Part shown: piece by piece, positions 36,872-46,916 of the stretch
How the letters are laid out: every line of letters starts with the position of its first letter
Position numbering within the stretch: position 1 is the stretch's first letter
Assembly: GCA_910589275.1 (NCBI GenBank)
Contig: CAJUTH010000002.1
Location: forward strand, 1-64,000
Direction of reading: 5' to 3'
DNA: 64,000 nucleotides
Origin: an uncultured Dorea sp.
GTDB taxonomy: Bacteria > Bacillota > Clostridia > Lachnospirales > Lachnospiraceae
Position numbers and translations under genes: made by a program
The notes under the pieces: generated by a model
Told to the model about the DNA's origin: nothing
Seen by the model: only the letters and a program-made list of their open reading frames with translations
The model's database searches: none

Positions 36872-38329
36872 CTACACGTCTAATTCATAATATTCCATAG
36901 ATCCTGCAGCCTGACTCGAAGTAAATTCTACCTTCAGCCCTTCCATAGAATCAAAAATTCTAGTGGTAAATACCTCGGTGCCGCCATTTACAAAAATTTC
37001 CAGACTGGAGGTGTCGGATAATATCTGCAGCTCCCACGCGGCCGTAAGGCGCACTCCCCGCACAGCTCGTCCGCCGCCGCATCCGCCCATATCAAGGCTT
37101 AAAACGCCGTCTTTATAGCGCAGAACGGCAGATTCCCTAAGAAGTAGTTCCCATTTCCCCGCATCTTGTTCCAGCCGGACTTTCAGCTCGAAGCAGGCAG
37201 AAGCATCGCGGCGGAAGCTGTTTTTAAAATCCCGGCAGTCACCGCTTCGCCGCATCTTTTGCAGCTCTGCTACCGGCCTCTGGCACAGCACCCCCTCATG
37301 GTTCACATACAGTTCTCTGGGAAGAGTCATGGCGTGTACCCAGCCGTGTTCCATGGTCTGTTCGCAGTCATAATCCGCGTTCGGCGTGGACATCCAGCCA
37401 AAGAGGATCCATCTGCCGGATACATCCTGAAATACTTGGGGCGCATAGAAGTCAAAGCCTCGGTCAAGCTGGCGAAACTCTCCCAGCTCATAGTCTGTTC
37501 CCTTAGAATCCCAGTCCAGTGGGAAATAGCCGCACTGATTCTCACTGGCAAAATTCAGCCCGTCGGAAGGAATTCCCTGAGGACATGCGATCAGGAATTG
37601 TCTGCCGTCCAGTTTTAGGTAATTCGGGCATTCCCACATATAGCCGAAGGGCTTATCCGATTCAAACCGCATCCGGTAGGTCCAGTCCCTTAGGTTCTCG
37701 CTCTCAAATACAATGGCGCTGCCGTGACCGCCTAAATCCCTTGCCCCCTGTATCATGTAACAGCGGCCGTTTTCTTCGAATACTTGCGGATCCCGCACAT
37801 GGAGGGACAGGTCGGAAGGATAGTCCTTATTTGTCATGAGCAATTGCTTCTCGCTGAAGTGAAAGCCATCTTCTGAGGTGACAAGAACCGTATTCTGCTC
37901 CCTTCCTCCGGTGATATAGTCGTAGTCCGTCCGGTCCGTCCGACGTACATTGCCGGTGTAATACACATACATGAGTCCATCCTTCCGGAAAGTGGAGCCG
38001 CTGTAAGGGCCGTTTAAGTCCCAGTCGCTGTCCGGGTACAGAGCCGGCTCGTGGTATTCATAATGGATGAAATCCTTTGTGGTCACATGTCCCCAGAAGA
38101 CGCTGCACAGATCCGGGTAAAAAGGGACAAACTGATGGTAAATGTGGTAGACTCCGTCCTTCTGGCACAGACCGTTGGGGTCGTTGAGCCACCCCATAGG
38201 CGGCTGAAGATGGTATTTCAGCCGCAGCGGGTCGCTGGAGGCAAGTTCAAGCTGCGAATGACTGTCCGCCCATTTTTTTCGGAAGCCTTCTTTTGTCATT
38301 GGTTTCTTCTTTAATGTCATACTTGCCAT
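36872..38329 (-). CDS. scrB: Sucrose-6-phosphate hydrolase, GH32
   Basis: 485-residue cytoplasmic beta-fructosidase that splits sucrose-6-phosphate into glucose-6-phosphate and fructose. It has the nucleophile motif GWLNDPNG (about residue 47), the transition-state Asp in HVRDPQVF, and the acid/base Glu in WECPNYL. A C-terminal beta-sandwich is present. There is no signal peptide, as expected for the PTS-coupled enzyme. It starts 12 bases after the EIIBCA gene on the minus strand, so the two form an operon under the dyad-controlled promoter near 40393. Confidence 0.9.
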   Translation of the reverse strand: MASMTLKKKPMTKEGFRKKWADSHSQLELASSDPLRLKYHLQPPMGWLNDPNGLCQKDGVYHIYHQFVPFYPDLCSVFWGHVTTKDFIHYEYHEPALYPDSDWDLNGPYSGSTFRKDGLMYVYYTGNVRRTDRTDYDYITGGREQNTVLVTSEDGFHFSEKQLLMTNKDYPSDLSLHVRDPQVFEENGRCYMIQGARDLGGHGSAIVFESENLRDWTYRMRFESDKPFGYMWECPNYLKLDGRQFLIACPQGIPSDGLNFASENQCGYFPLDWDSKGTDYELGEFRQLDRGFDFYAPQVFQDVSGRWILFGWMSTPNADYDCEQTMEHGWVHAMTLPRELYVNHEGVLCQRPVAELQKMRRSGDCRDFKNSFRRDASACFELKVRLEQDAGKWELLLRESAVLRYKDGVLSLDMGGCGGGRAVRGVRLTAAWELQILSDTSSLEIFVNGGTEVFTTRIFDSMEGLKVEFTSSQAAGSMEYYELDV

Positions 38330-38341
38330 AGATTACACCTC

Positions 38342-40297
38342 TTATATCATTTCGCCCTGTTTTACATGGCGGATATTCAGTCCGCTCATATCCGGCTGGT
38401 TATCTACGTCGGTAAATACCATCGGAATAACCGTGTCATATCCCGCAGCCTTGATTTTATTCAGTTCAAAGGAAACAAGGAGCTGTCCGGCCTTGATAGC
38501 GTCGCCGCTTGCTACATGTGCAGTGAAATATTTACCCTGCAGATTAACGGTATCCAGTCCGATGTGGATCAGTATTTCCTGCCCTGCTTCGGATACGATG
38601 CAGATTGCGTGTTTGGTGTCAAATACGGAAGCGATAGTTCCATTTACCGGTGCGTGTACTTCGCCGGTTTCCGGCAGGATCGCAAAGCCTTCGCCTAAGA
38701 TTTTCTGTGCAAATGTGGCGTCCTTTACCTCTGTGATAGGAAGCATCTGGCCGTCAGTGTAAGCATATAATTTCTCATCCGCGGCGGAAATAGAAGGAGC
38801 GCTGGTTTCAGAAGCTGCTATAGCTTCGCTGGTTCCTTCTGAGGCTGCGCTTCCTGCGGATGCGGCGTTTGCCGCGGATTTTGCCGCACTTTCTGCTGCC
38901 GGAGCCTTCTTCTGGAATGCGCCAAAGACAAAGGTTAGGATGAACCCGGATGCCAGCGCGATCAGGTGGGCGATCACATAGCAGACATAGCCATTGCCCG
39001 CCGGGTCTGCCAGCGCGATTCCCGGAACTACGGTAGTACCGAAGCCCAGCGCTGCAAGGTTGGTAAAGTATACTACTGCGCCGCCGATACATCCGCCGAT
39101 CAGAGGGTATTTGAACCGCAGGTTAATACCGAATAAGGCGGGCTCTGTAATACCGAATAGAACGGAGATAAAGCTGGGGATACAGAGCTCTTTGGTTTTT
39201 GCGTCCCTGTAATTTCTGCTGAGATAGCCAAGTACCGCGCCGCCCTGCGCGATGATGGCAACCGACATCAGCGGATTCAGGATATTTCTTCCCGTGTCGG
39301 CGAGCAATTGGGCTTCAATGGCTCCGAATACATGGTGCAGGCCGGTGATAACAACAAGCTGCTGGAAACCGGAGAAAATAGCGTAGCCAAGGACGCCTAA
39401 ATTCTCAGTCATCCATACCAGTCCGCCTGTAAGGCCGGAAGCAAGCCCCCTTCCCACAGGACCGATTACGGTAAAGAGAAGGATCGCACCTACCAGCGTG
39501 GTCAGAAGCGGAGATACCAAGAGGCGTACCACTTCAGGTACCTTTTTCTCAAAGAAGATATCCAGCTTGGCAGTTACCACGCCCATCAGAAGTGCTACGA
39601 TGATACCGCCCTGAAAACCGACCAGATCTACGCCCAGTCCAAAAATGTGCAGGGTGGTTACTTCTACGGTGCCCTGAGCCGCGGCATAAGCGTCCGCCAG
39701 ACTGTTAGATAACATGATACAGCCGATTACGATACCTAGAATCGGCCTGCCGCCAAATCTCTTGCAGGCGCTGTAGGCAACTGCCAAAGGCAGGAATCCG
39801 AAGATGGCGCCCGAAGAAATGTTGATCAGTTTTGTAATGCCGAAAAGGGTCTCGTTATTCTGGACAAGATCAATGTTAGCCAGTACGCCGGAAAGTCCGG
39901 TCAGCAGCGCGGCCGCTAAGATTCCGGGCATGATTTCGATAAATACGTCGGAAAGCGCTTTGATGATCCTCTGAAGGGGATTCATCTTTTTATTTGCTTC
40001 GGTTTTCAGGTCGCTTAAGCTCATGCTTTCCATGCCGGTATACTCTTTGAAGACTTCGTATACGTCGTTTACCAGACCTGCACCGAAGATAATCTGCAAT
40101 TGGTCGCCTGCGACGAACACGCCTTTTGCCAGGTCCAGAGCCTCAATTGCTTTCAAATCTACCACATCATTATTTTCCAGTACGATACGAAGTCTTGTGG
40201 CGCAGTGTGCAACACCCTGAATGTTTTTCTTTCCTCCCACCAGTTCTGTCAGTTTTTCAGCGATGGAAAGATATCGTTGTTTTTTCTTTTCGTCCAT
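38342..40297 (-). CDS. scrA: PTS sugar transporter EIIBCA, sucrose type
   Basis: 651-residue fused PTS permease that imports and phosphorylates its sugar. The EIIB domain comes first (about 1-90) with phosphocysteine in GVAHCATRLRIVL, then EIIC with about 10 membrane segments (about 105-470), an Ala/Ser/Glu-rich linker (about 475-515), and EIIA of the glucose family (about 530-651) with phosphohistidine in EILIHIGLDTV. Family relatives take sucrose, trehalose or beta-glucosides; the adjoining GH32 enzyme points to sucrose. It carries its own EIIA, so only the general PTS proteins are needed. Confidence 0.9.
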   Translation of the reverse strand: MDEKKKQRYLSIAEKLTELVGGKKNIQGVAHCATRLRIVLENNDVVDLKAIEALDLAKGVFVAGDQLQIIFGAGLVNDVYEVFKEYTGMESMSLSDLKTEANKKMNPLQRIIKALSDVFIEIMPGILAAALLTGLSGVLANIDLVQNNETLFGITKLINISSGAIFGFLPLAVAYSACKRFGGRPILGIVIGCIMLSNSLADAYAAAQGTVEVTTLHIFGLGVDLVGFQGGIIVALLMGVVTAKLDIFFEKKVPEVVRLLVSPLLTTLVGAILLFTVIGPVGRGLASGLTGGLVWMTENLGVLGYAIFSGFQQLVVITGLHHVFGAIEAQLLADTGRNILNPLMSVAIIAQGGAVLGYLSRNYRDAKTKELCIPSFISVLFGITEPALFGINLRFKYPLIGGCIGGAVVYFTNLAALGFGTTVVPGIALADPAGNGYVCYVIAHLIALASGFILTFVFGAFQKKAPAAESAAKSAANAASAGSAASEGTSEAIAASETSAPSISAADEKLYAYTDGQMLPITEVKDATFAQKILGEGFAILPETGEVHAPVNGTIASVFDTKHAICIVSEAGQEILIHIGLDTVNLQGKYFTAHVASGDAIKAGQLLVSFELNKIKAAGYDTVIPMVFTDVDNQPDMSGLNIRHVKQGEMI

Positions 40298-40358
40298 AAT
40301 TCCATCCTGTACAAATGTGTTAATATATGTGTTTTTACTCCCGTTACTGCTTCGATTT

Positions 40359-40404
40359 TTTTAGCGGTATTTTTTTATGTATATTTGTTATTATACCGCT
40401 AAAA
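40359..40404. promoter_or_regulatory. Operator dyad over the scrAB promoter
   Basis: TTTTAGCGGTAT at 40359-40370 and ATACCGCTAAAA at 40393-40404 are a perfect 12-bp inverted repeat with 22 bases between. On the minus strand the right arm runs into TATAAT, a good -10 of the scrA promoter, so a bound dimer would block or direct polymerase. The 244-base gap 40298-40541 between scrA and the AraC gene holds only this and the two leaders. Confidence 0.65.
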
Positions 40405-40541
40405 TACTTAATTTTCACTCCTTTCTGGCTTTTTGCTTGCCCTTCCTTGTAATATCTACTATACTAGTTTTATAGAAAAATAACATGGACAGATGTGGAC
40501 GGAACATGTACCTTTGTGACATGTTGTAAAGGAGCGAAGAG

Positions 40542-41360
40542 ATGAAGGATTTTATATTTTCCAATGATTTTTTCAGGAATTTGGATGCGTTTGTGTATAC
40601 TTGCGGATATGAGACCTGCGAGCCGGGGCACAGCTACGGCCCGGCTGTCAGGAGTGGATATATGATTCATTATGTGCTAGGCGGCACGGGGCGGTTTCGA
40701 AAGGACGGGAAGACCTATTATTTGAAAGAAGGGGATGCATTTCTAATCTGCCCGGACGAGCTGATTTATTATGAGGCAGACAGGAAGAATCCGTGGATCT
40801 ATACATGGATCGGTTTTCAGGGGGTAAAGATCCGAGAATATCTGGATCGGACGTCGCTTCTTTCCGGGCCGGTCTTTCACTATGGCCATGACGACCGCAT
40901 CCGGCTCTGCCATGAGAAAATGTTTGAGGCCAACCAGCTAAAAACGAACCGGGATCTGATTATGAACAGCATTTTATATGAATATTTGTTTCTGCTAGCC
41001 AGCAAATTTCCCAAGGAACAGGTGGCCGCGGGGGAAAAGCAGGCGGTCTATGTGGAGGAAGCGCTGAAATATCTGGAAATGCAGTACGGCTCTGGGAGCA
41101 TTACAATTCAGACGGTGGCGGATTATCTGGGGCTGGACCGTTCCTATCTTCACCGGCTGTTCAAGAAAGCGACAGGCGTTTCGCCGCAGGAGTATCTTCT
41201 GGATCTGCGTATCCGTAAATCCTGCAGTCTTCTGCGGCAGACGGATCTTCCTGTGGCGGTGATCGCCCTGTCGGTGGGATACGAAGATACGCTGTACTTC
41301 TCCCGGCTATTTAAGAAGAAAAAAGGCGTCAGCCCTTCGGATTACCGAAAGGGCTGTTAA
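40542..41360 (+). CDS. AraC-family regulator (MsmR type), first of a tandem pair
   Basis: 272 residues: an N-terminal cupin-like arm with CGYETCEPGHSYGPAVRSGY and a C-terminal pair of helix-turn-helix motifs (about 170-272; QTVADYLGLDRSYLHRLFKK, then VIALSVGYEDTLYFSRLFKK). Relatives of this type control multiple-sugar and raffinose genes. It is divergent from scrA and upstream of a paralogue with the same N-terminal motif. GGAGCGAAGAG lies before ATG 40542. Confidence 0.87.
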   Translation: MKDFIFSNDFFRNLDAFVYTCGYETCEPGHSYGPAVRSGYMIHYVLGGTGRFRKDGKTYYLKEGDAFLICPDELIYYEADRKNPWIYTWIGFQGVKIREYLDRTSLLSGPVFHYGHDDRIRLCHEKMFEANQLKTNRDLIMNSILYEYLFLLASKFPKEQVAAGEKQAVYVEEALKYLEMQYGSGSITIQTVADYLGLDRSYLHRLFKKATGVSPQEYLLDLRIRKSCSLLRQTDLPVAVIALSVGYEDTLYFSRLFKKKKGVSPSDYRKGC

Positions 41361-41462
41361 GAGTAAGCGCTTCATGCTATGATAGATGAAAAGCTTTTAG
41401 GGACAGGCTTTTTAGTAATGAGATTCGGATGTAGAACAGGGAAGAGGGAAGGAGAGTGCGCG

Positions 41463-42338
41463 ATGGAAGATGCGTATGTATTACAATTATCGAACCGGAA
41501 GTTTTCGGATTTATATTTATGTTTTTGCGGATACAGCAAGTGCGAACCGCTTCACAGCTTCGGCCCGGCAGTCCGGCCGGATTACCTGCTCCATTACATT
41601 TTAAATGGGAAGGGAAGGTATTATATCGAGGATGTTCAGTACTGCTTAGAGGCCGGGCAGGGATTTCTGATTGAACCGAATGCACTGACCTTCTATCAGG
41701 CGGATGCGGAGGAACCGTGGGAATATCTGTGGATTGGGTTTAATGGGACGAATGTGAAAGAATACTTAAGGGATATCGGGCTGAACAGCAGGCAGCTTAT
41801 CTTCCGGAGCGGTGAGGGTGATAAGCTGAAGCATATTGTGATAGAAATGCTGAAGGATACCACCAGCAGCATCTCCGGCCAGTATAAAAGACAGAGCCTT
41901 CTATATTCCTTCTTTTCAGTGCTGACAGAAAACATTAATATCAGCCTTCCGTTAGAGCAGGATGGAGAGAATATCCATATTAAGCGGGCGGTAGAATATG
42001 TCCGCAACAATTATTTTAATGCTGTAAAGGTGACAGATATTGCAAAATATGTCTGTGTTGACCGGACTTACCTTTACGAGCTGTTTCGGAAACACCTGAA
42101 TATATCTCCTCAGGACTATCTGACCAATTACCGGCTTACAAGAGCGGCGGAGCTTCTGACGAATACAGAGTATTCCCTTGGGGAGATCGCTCTGTCCTGT
42201 GGGTATCAGAATGCATATTCTTTTGGAAAGGCATTTAAGGCAAAGCGGGGGATTACCCCGGCCAAGTATCGGGAACAGAACCGGAAGGAGAAGAAGGAGT
42301 ATCTGGAGGAACATAAAAATCAATTGGAACAGTTGTGA
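41463..42338 (+). CDS. AraC-family regulator (MsmR type), second of a tandem pair
   Basis: 291 residues built like the upstream gene: CGYSKCEPLHSFGPAVRPDY near the N-terminus and a C-terminal helix-turn-helix pair (VTDIAKYVCVDRTYLYELFR, then GEIALSCGYQNAYSFGKAFK). ATG 41463 has GGAAGGAG 8-10 bases upstream; in-frame codons back to 41379 lack this. It lies immediately before the transporter and alpha-galactosidase genes and is the likely raffinose/melibiose activator. The shared motifs show an old tandem duplication with the previous gene. Confidence 0.87.
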   Translation: MEDAYVLQLSNRKFSDLYLCFCGYSKCEPLHSFGPAVRPDYLLHYILNGKGRYYIEDVQYCLEAGQGFLIEPNALTFYQADAEEPWEYLWIGFNGTNVKEYLRDIGLNSRQLIFRSGEGDKLKHIVIEMLKDTTSSISGQYKRQSLLYSFFSVLTENINISLPLEQDGENIHIKRAVEYVRNNYFNAVKVTDIAKYVCVDRTYLYELFRKHLNISPQDYLTNYRLTRAAELLTNTEYSLGEIALSCGYQNAYSFGKAFKAKRGITPAKYREQNRKEKKEYLEEHKNQLEQL

Positions 42339-42477
42339 TTATCCAACATTTGGACATTTTCGGCCGACAAATGGATATACACAGGAGCGGCCTTCTCATA
42401 TAGAATAAAATCATAAGGAAGAAGGAACTGCGCAGCTTCCCTCCCTTGTATCAATCTAAATAAGTGAGGGAAAACAA

Positions 42478-43908
42478 ATGAATGAAAACAATGGAATGCA
42501 GAACGTGCAGTACAAACACGTATCTGCAAGAGAAAAGTACTGCTTTGGCATCGGGGCTATTGGCAAAGACGCCATTGTGAATCTGGTAGGATCTTTTTTA
42601 ATGCTGTATCTGACGGATACTTTGTATCTGGCGCCGGCTTTTGTAGGCGTACTGTTTTTTGTGGCCCGCATCTGGGATGCCATCAACGATCCGGTCATGG
42701 GCATGATCGTGGACAACACCAGAACAAAATACGGCAAATTCCGTATCTGGCTGATCGTAGGAACGCTGCTTAATTCTGTTGTATTTATCCTGTTGTTTAC
42801 AAGCTGCGGCTTAAAGGGTACGGCGTTGTACGCGTATGTGTCTGTAATGTACATATTATACGGCATGACCTATACGATCATGGACGTACCGTACTGGTCA
42901 TGGCTTCCGAACCTGACCAATGATCCCCATGAAAGAGAAAAGGTTTCCGTTATTCCGCGTTTCTTTGCGAGCCTTGCAGGATTTTCTGTGGCAACCTTCG
43001 GCCTTTATATTATCAATGGATTTAACCGTATGGCGGGAAATGACAATCTTTATGCGGAACAGGGCTATACCATGTTTGCCGCGGCGATCGCAGTTGTCTT
43101 TATTCTTACGATCGGTATTACGGTAACGAATGTTAAGGAAGAATCGACGCTTAAGGCTTCTGTTAAGAAGACGAGCCTGAAACAGGCGATTCAGGTAATT
43201 GTAAAGAATGATCAGCTTCTGGCATTTATCGGCCTTTTGCTTACCTTTAACCTGAGCACGCAGATCGCGAAGGGCTTTGCGGTGTATTACTTTAAGAATG
43301 TATGCGGAAACGAATACCTGTATTCTATCTTTGGGTTTGCGATCATTGCGGAAATGCTGGGGCTGGTATGTTTCCCGAAGGTGGCGGAAAAGCTCAGTAG
43401 GGAAAAGGTATATCAGATTGCCTGCGGACTGGTGGTGCTTGGACTTGGCGCCCTTGGAGTGATGGGATTTATTGCGCCCGGAAGCAGGGTTGTGGTAATT
43501 CTCTGCTGTGGCCTGATGTTCTTCGGCTCCGGCCTGTCTCTAGGCGTGACCACCTGCTGTATGGCGGACGTAATTGATTATGGAGAAGTGAAATTTGGTA
43601 TGCGTAACGAGAGCGTGACCTGTTCCGCACAGACCTTTCTGATGAAGGCGGCTATGGCGGCGGCAGGAGGGCTGACAGGTATCGGCCTTCAGATTGTAGG
43701 CTATAATGCGAAAGCAGCCGCACAGAGCGCGGGCACGATTATGGGAATCCGGTTTTTGATGATCATTATGCCGGTAGTCCTTGCAATCATCAGTTATCTG
43801 ATCTATCGGAAATTCTATACGCTGAAGGGCGCTAAGATGGAGGAAGTTACGCGTAAGGTAAATGAGATCCACGCGGCGCAGAAGGCGGCGGAGAAATATC
43901 AAATATAA
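42478..43908 (+). CDS. GPH-family sugar:cation symporter
   Basis: 476-residue inner-membrane symporter of the melibiose-carrier (GPH) family with about 12 membrane segments. The signature RIWDAINDPVMGMIVDNTRT is present at about 63-82, followed by KYGKFRIWLI. It should import an alpha-galactoside such as melibiose or raffinose with Na+ or H+, given the alpha-galactosidase next to it. A small hydrophilic C-terminal tail has no EIIA domain. GTGAGGGAAAAC precedes ATG 42478, and the next gene follows about 90 bases later. Confidence 0.9.
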   Translation: MNENNGMQNVQYKHVSAREKYCFGIGAIGKDAIVNLVGSFLMLYLTDTLYLAPAFVGVLFFVARIWDAINDPVMGMIVDNTRTKYGKFRIWLIVGTLLNSVVFILLFTSCGLKGTALYAYVSVMYILYGMTYTIMDVPYWSWLPNLTNDPHEREKVSVIPRFFASLAGFSVATFGLYIINGFNRMAGNDNLYAEQGYTMFAAAIAVVFILTIGITVTNVKEESTLKASVKKTSLKQAIQVIVKNDQLLAFIGLLLTFNLSTQIAKGFAVYYFKNVCGNEYLYSIFGFAIIAEMLGLVCFPKVAEKLSREKVYQIACGLVVLGLGALGVMGFIAPGSRVVVILCCGLMFFGSGLSLGVTTCCMADVIDYGEVKFGMRNESVTCSAQTFLMKAAMAAAGGLTGIGLQIVGYNAKAAAQSAGTIMGIRFLMIIMPVVLAIISYLIYRKFYTLKGAKMEEVTRKVNEIHAAQKAAEKYQI

Positions 43909-44000
43909 ATGTATGGTTTCGCATGATGGGTTATCATTCTGCGCGGGATGGCGGAAGACGCGGGGCTTTGCGAAGCATATCAGACAGGAGAGGTGAAATT

Positions 44001-46232
44001 ATGAGCATATTGTTTTATGAGACTACGAAGACATTTCATTTATGGAATCAGAAAATCAGCTATATCATGACGGTTCTTCCAAACGGCCATATGGGGCAGC
44101 TTTATTTTGGAAAAAGGGTGAGCCAGAGGGAGGATTATTCCTATCTCTATGAGACGGCGTTCCGTCCTATGACGTCCTATGTATTTGAGGGAGACCGGTC
44201 TCTGTCCCTAGAGCATGTGCGGCAGGAGTACGGCGTGTATGGGACGACGGATTTCCGCCGCCCCGCCATTGAGATTTTACAGCCAAATGGAAGCCGGATC
44301 TGTGATTTCCAATATAAGGGGCATGAAATTATGAAAGGGAAACCCGGACTTGCCGGGCTTCCCGCCACTTATACAGAGAAGGACGAGGAGGCAGAGACGC
44401 TGTGCATTTTTCTGGAAGATAAGCTGACGGGGGTGACTGTAGAGTTACTATATACGATTTTTGACGGAGGAGGGATCTTAGCTAGAAGCGCAAAGATTAC
44501 AAATAAGGGAGAGGAAAGCGTCCATCTTACGACGGCCATGAGCCTGTGCATGGATCTGCCGGACTGTAATTATGAGTGGCTGCAGTTTTCCGGTTCGTGG
44601 GCGAGAGAGCGCCACTTGAAGGTGCGGAGGCTGGAACAGGGAATACAGGCCGTGGACAGCCGCCGGGGCAATTCCTCTCATGAGCATAATCCGTTTATTG
44701 TGCTGAAGCGTCCGGAGACGAATGAACGTCAGGGCGAGGCTATTGGCTTCAGCTTGGTATACAGCGGTAATTTTCTTGCCCAAGCGGAGGTGGATACTCA
44801 TGATACCACACGGGTTCTGATGGGGATACATCCCATGGGGTTTGACTGGAAACTGGAGGAAGGAGAGAGTTTCCAGACGCCGGAGGCGGTGATGGTTTAT
44901 TCGGAACAGGGATTAAACGGCATGAGCCAGACCTTCCATAGGCTGTACCAGAAGCGGCTGGCCAGAGGTTATTGGAGAGACAGGGCAAGGCCGATCCTGA
45001 ACAATAACTGGGAAGCGACTTATTTTGACTTTACCGAGGACCGTCTGGTTGAAATTGCCGCAAAGGCGAAAGAGTGCGGCGTGGAATTATTTGTGCTGGA
45101 TGACGGATGGTTCGGGGAGAGAAATAACGACCATGCGGGGCTGGGAGACTGGGTAGCGAATCCGAAACGGCTTTCTAGAGGCATCACCGGGCTTGCAGAG
45201 CGCATCGAAGAATTGGGCATGAAATTCGGTCTTTGGTTTGAGCCGGAAATGGTAAATAAAGATTCGGATCTGTACCGGAAGCATCCGGACTGGATTCTGT
45301 CTACTCCGGGCAGGAGCGCGTCCCATGGGAGAAGCCAGTATGTGCTGGATTTTGCCCGGAAGGAGGTTGTGGACTGTATCTATGAGATGATGGCGAAGAT
45401 TTTGAGCGAGGCGAAGGTCTCCTATATCAAGTGGGATATGAACCGGAGCATTACCGAGTGCTATTCCGCGGCGTTTCCGCCGGAGCGGCAGGGCGAGATA
45501 TTCCACCGTTATATTCTGGGAGTCTATGATTTGTATGAGCGGCTGAATACGAATTTTCCACAGGTACTGTTTGAATCCTGCGCAAGCGGAGGCGGACGGT
45601 TTGATCCGGGAATCCTCTACTATGCGCCCCAAGGATGGGCAAGCGACGATTCGGATGCGGTGGAACGGCTGAAGATACAGTATGGGACGTCCTTCTGCTA
45701 TCCCATCAGCAGCATTGGAAGCCATGTCTCGGTAACGCCGAACCATCAGGTATTTCGAAACACGCCCCTTCATACAAGGGCGAATGTGGCGTATTTTGGA
45801 ACCTTTGGCTACGAACTGGATCTGAATAAGCTGACAGAGGAAGAACAGGAGAAGGTAAAGGCGCAGATTGCATTTATGAAAAGGTACAGGGAAGTGTTGC
45901 AGTTTGGTACATTTTACAGGCTTAAGAGTCCCTTTGAGGGCAATATTACCTGCTGGATGGCAGTGAGCGGGGATAAGACCGAGGCGGTTGTAGGGTGGTA
46001 CCGCACCTTGAGCCATGTCAATATGCCTTATATGAGGGTAAGGCTTGAAGGGCTGGAGCCGGAACTTTGTTATGAGAATCAGGAGACGAAGGAGACATTC
46101 TTTGGAGATGAGCTAATGAATATTGGACTGGTTACCTCTGACGGCATGTGCGGGCAGATGGAGGAAAATACCGGCGAGTATGGGGATTTTGATTCCAGAC
46201 TGTATGTGTTTCAGGCAGTTCGGAAGGAGTAA
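44001..46232 (+). CDS. Alpha-galactosidase, GH36
   Basis: 743-residue enzyme removing alpha-1,6-galactose from raffinose-family sugars and melibiose. GH36 catalytic motifs: nucleophile in YIKWDMNRSITE, acid/base in SDDSDAVERLKIQYG, and the CASGGGRFDPG stretch; the N-terminal beta-supersandwich and C-terminal beta domain are present, giving the usual length. There is no signal peptide, so it acts on imported sugar. ATG 44001 with GGAGAGGTG upstream is chosen over ATG 43923. It forms a unit with the GPH symporter and upstream AraC genes; the freed sucrose could be handled by the neighbouring sucrose genes. Confidence 0.92.
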   Translation: MSILFYETTKTFHLWNQKISYIMTVLPNGHMGQLYFGKRVSQREDYSYLYETAFRPMTSYVFEGDRSLSLEHVRQEYGVYGTTDFRRPAIEILQPNGSRICDFQYKGHEIMKGKPGLAGLPATYTEKDEEAETLCIFLEDKLTGVTVELLYTIFDGGGILARSAKITNKGEESVHLTTAMSLCMDLPDCNYEWLQFSGSWARERHLKVRRLEQGIQAVDSRRGNSSHEHNPFIVLKRPETNERQGEAIGFSLVYSGNFLAQAEVDTHDTTRVLMGIHPMGFDWKLEEGESFQTPEAVMVYSEQGLNGMSQTFHRLYQKRLARGYWRDRARPILNNNWEATYFDFTEDRLVEIAAKAKECGVELFVLDDGWFGERNNDHAGLGDWVANPKRLSRGITGLAERIEELGMKFGLWFEPEMVNKDSDLYRKHPDWILSTPGRSASHGRSQYVLDFARKEVVDCIYEMMAKILSEAKVSYIKWDMNRSITECYSAAFPPERQGEIFHRYILGVYDLYERLNTNFPQVLFESCASGGGRFDPGILYYAPQGWASDDSDAVERLKIQYGTSFCYPISSIGSHVSVTPNHQVFRNTPLHTRANVAYFGTFGYELDLNKLTEEEQEKVKAQIAFMKRYREVLQFGTFYRLKSPFEGNITCWMAVSGDKTEAVVGWYRTLSHVNMPYMRVRLEGLEPELCYENQETKETFFGDELMNIGLVTSDGMCGQMEENTGEYGDFDSRLYVFQAVRKE

Positions 46233-46265
46233 GGGAAAAAGTGGCCAAAGGGGGATGTTGGTACG

Positions 46266-46916
46266 ATGGAAAGGGATAAAAAATTATTTGCGAAGCGCTG
46301 TGCGATGATGCTTGTGGGGATTCTTTTTATCGGTATCTGCGTAGGTTCTTTCCGGCTCAGCGCTTTTGGGGTAGATGCGTTTACCTGTATGAATTTAGGC
46401 ATCAGTGGTTTTCTCCATATGACATTTGGGACATGGCAGCTTATTATGAACGCGGCGATTCTGGTAGTGGTGTTCTTTACGGTGCGCCACTGTATCGGAG
46501 CCGGAACGATTGTCAATATGGTAGGCGTGGGGTATATGGCGGATTTTATCTGCTGGGTGTTTCAGGATGTGCTGGCAGTAGATATGACGCTGCCGCTTAG
46601 AATTCTTGCGCTTCTGATCGGAAGCCTGTTTGCCGGGATGGGTGTTGCGTTTTATATGGCTGCGGATATGGGGATCGCGCCCTATGACAGCGTGGCGTTG
46701 ATCATTGAAAAGAGTACGAAGGGAAAAATCAAATTCCAATATGCCAGAGTGCTGAGTGATATTACCGTAGTGATAGTAGGCGTGGTATTCTGCCTTCTGT
46801 CCGGCGGCGATCTGTGGCTGATCATTGGAATCGGGACGATCTGTAACGCGCTGTTTAACGGGCCTTTGATCCAGTTCTTTAAAGTCCATGTGGCGGAGCC
46901 GCTGATGGGGAAGTGA
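46266..46916 (+). CDS. YitT/YczE-like integral membrane protein
   Basis: 216 residues with five to six membrane segments. The pattern AFGVDAFTCMNLGIS in the first third and ADMGIAPYDSVALIIEK in the second is typical of the YitT/YczE group of membrane proteins of unknown function. The start is ATG 46266, 33 bases after the alpha-galactosidase stop, so it may be the last gene of that transcript. There is no direct evidence that it handles sugar. Confidence 0.8.
   Translation: MERDKKLFAKRCAMMLVGILFIGICVGSFRLSAFGVDAFTCMNLGISGFLHMTFGTWQLIMNAAILVVVFFTVRHCIGAGTIVNMVGVGYMADFICWVFQDVLAVDMTLPLRILALLIGSLFAGMGVAFYMAADMGIAPYDSVALIIEKSTKGKIKFQYARVLSDITVVIVGVVFCLLSGGDLWLIIGIGTICNALFNGPLIQFFKVHVAEPLMGK

Noticed and set aside
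45087..46016. 309-codon antisense frame in the alpha-galactosidase gene
   Set aside because: Fully inside a certain gene; no family signal.
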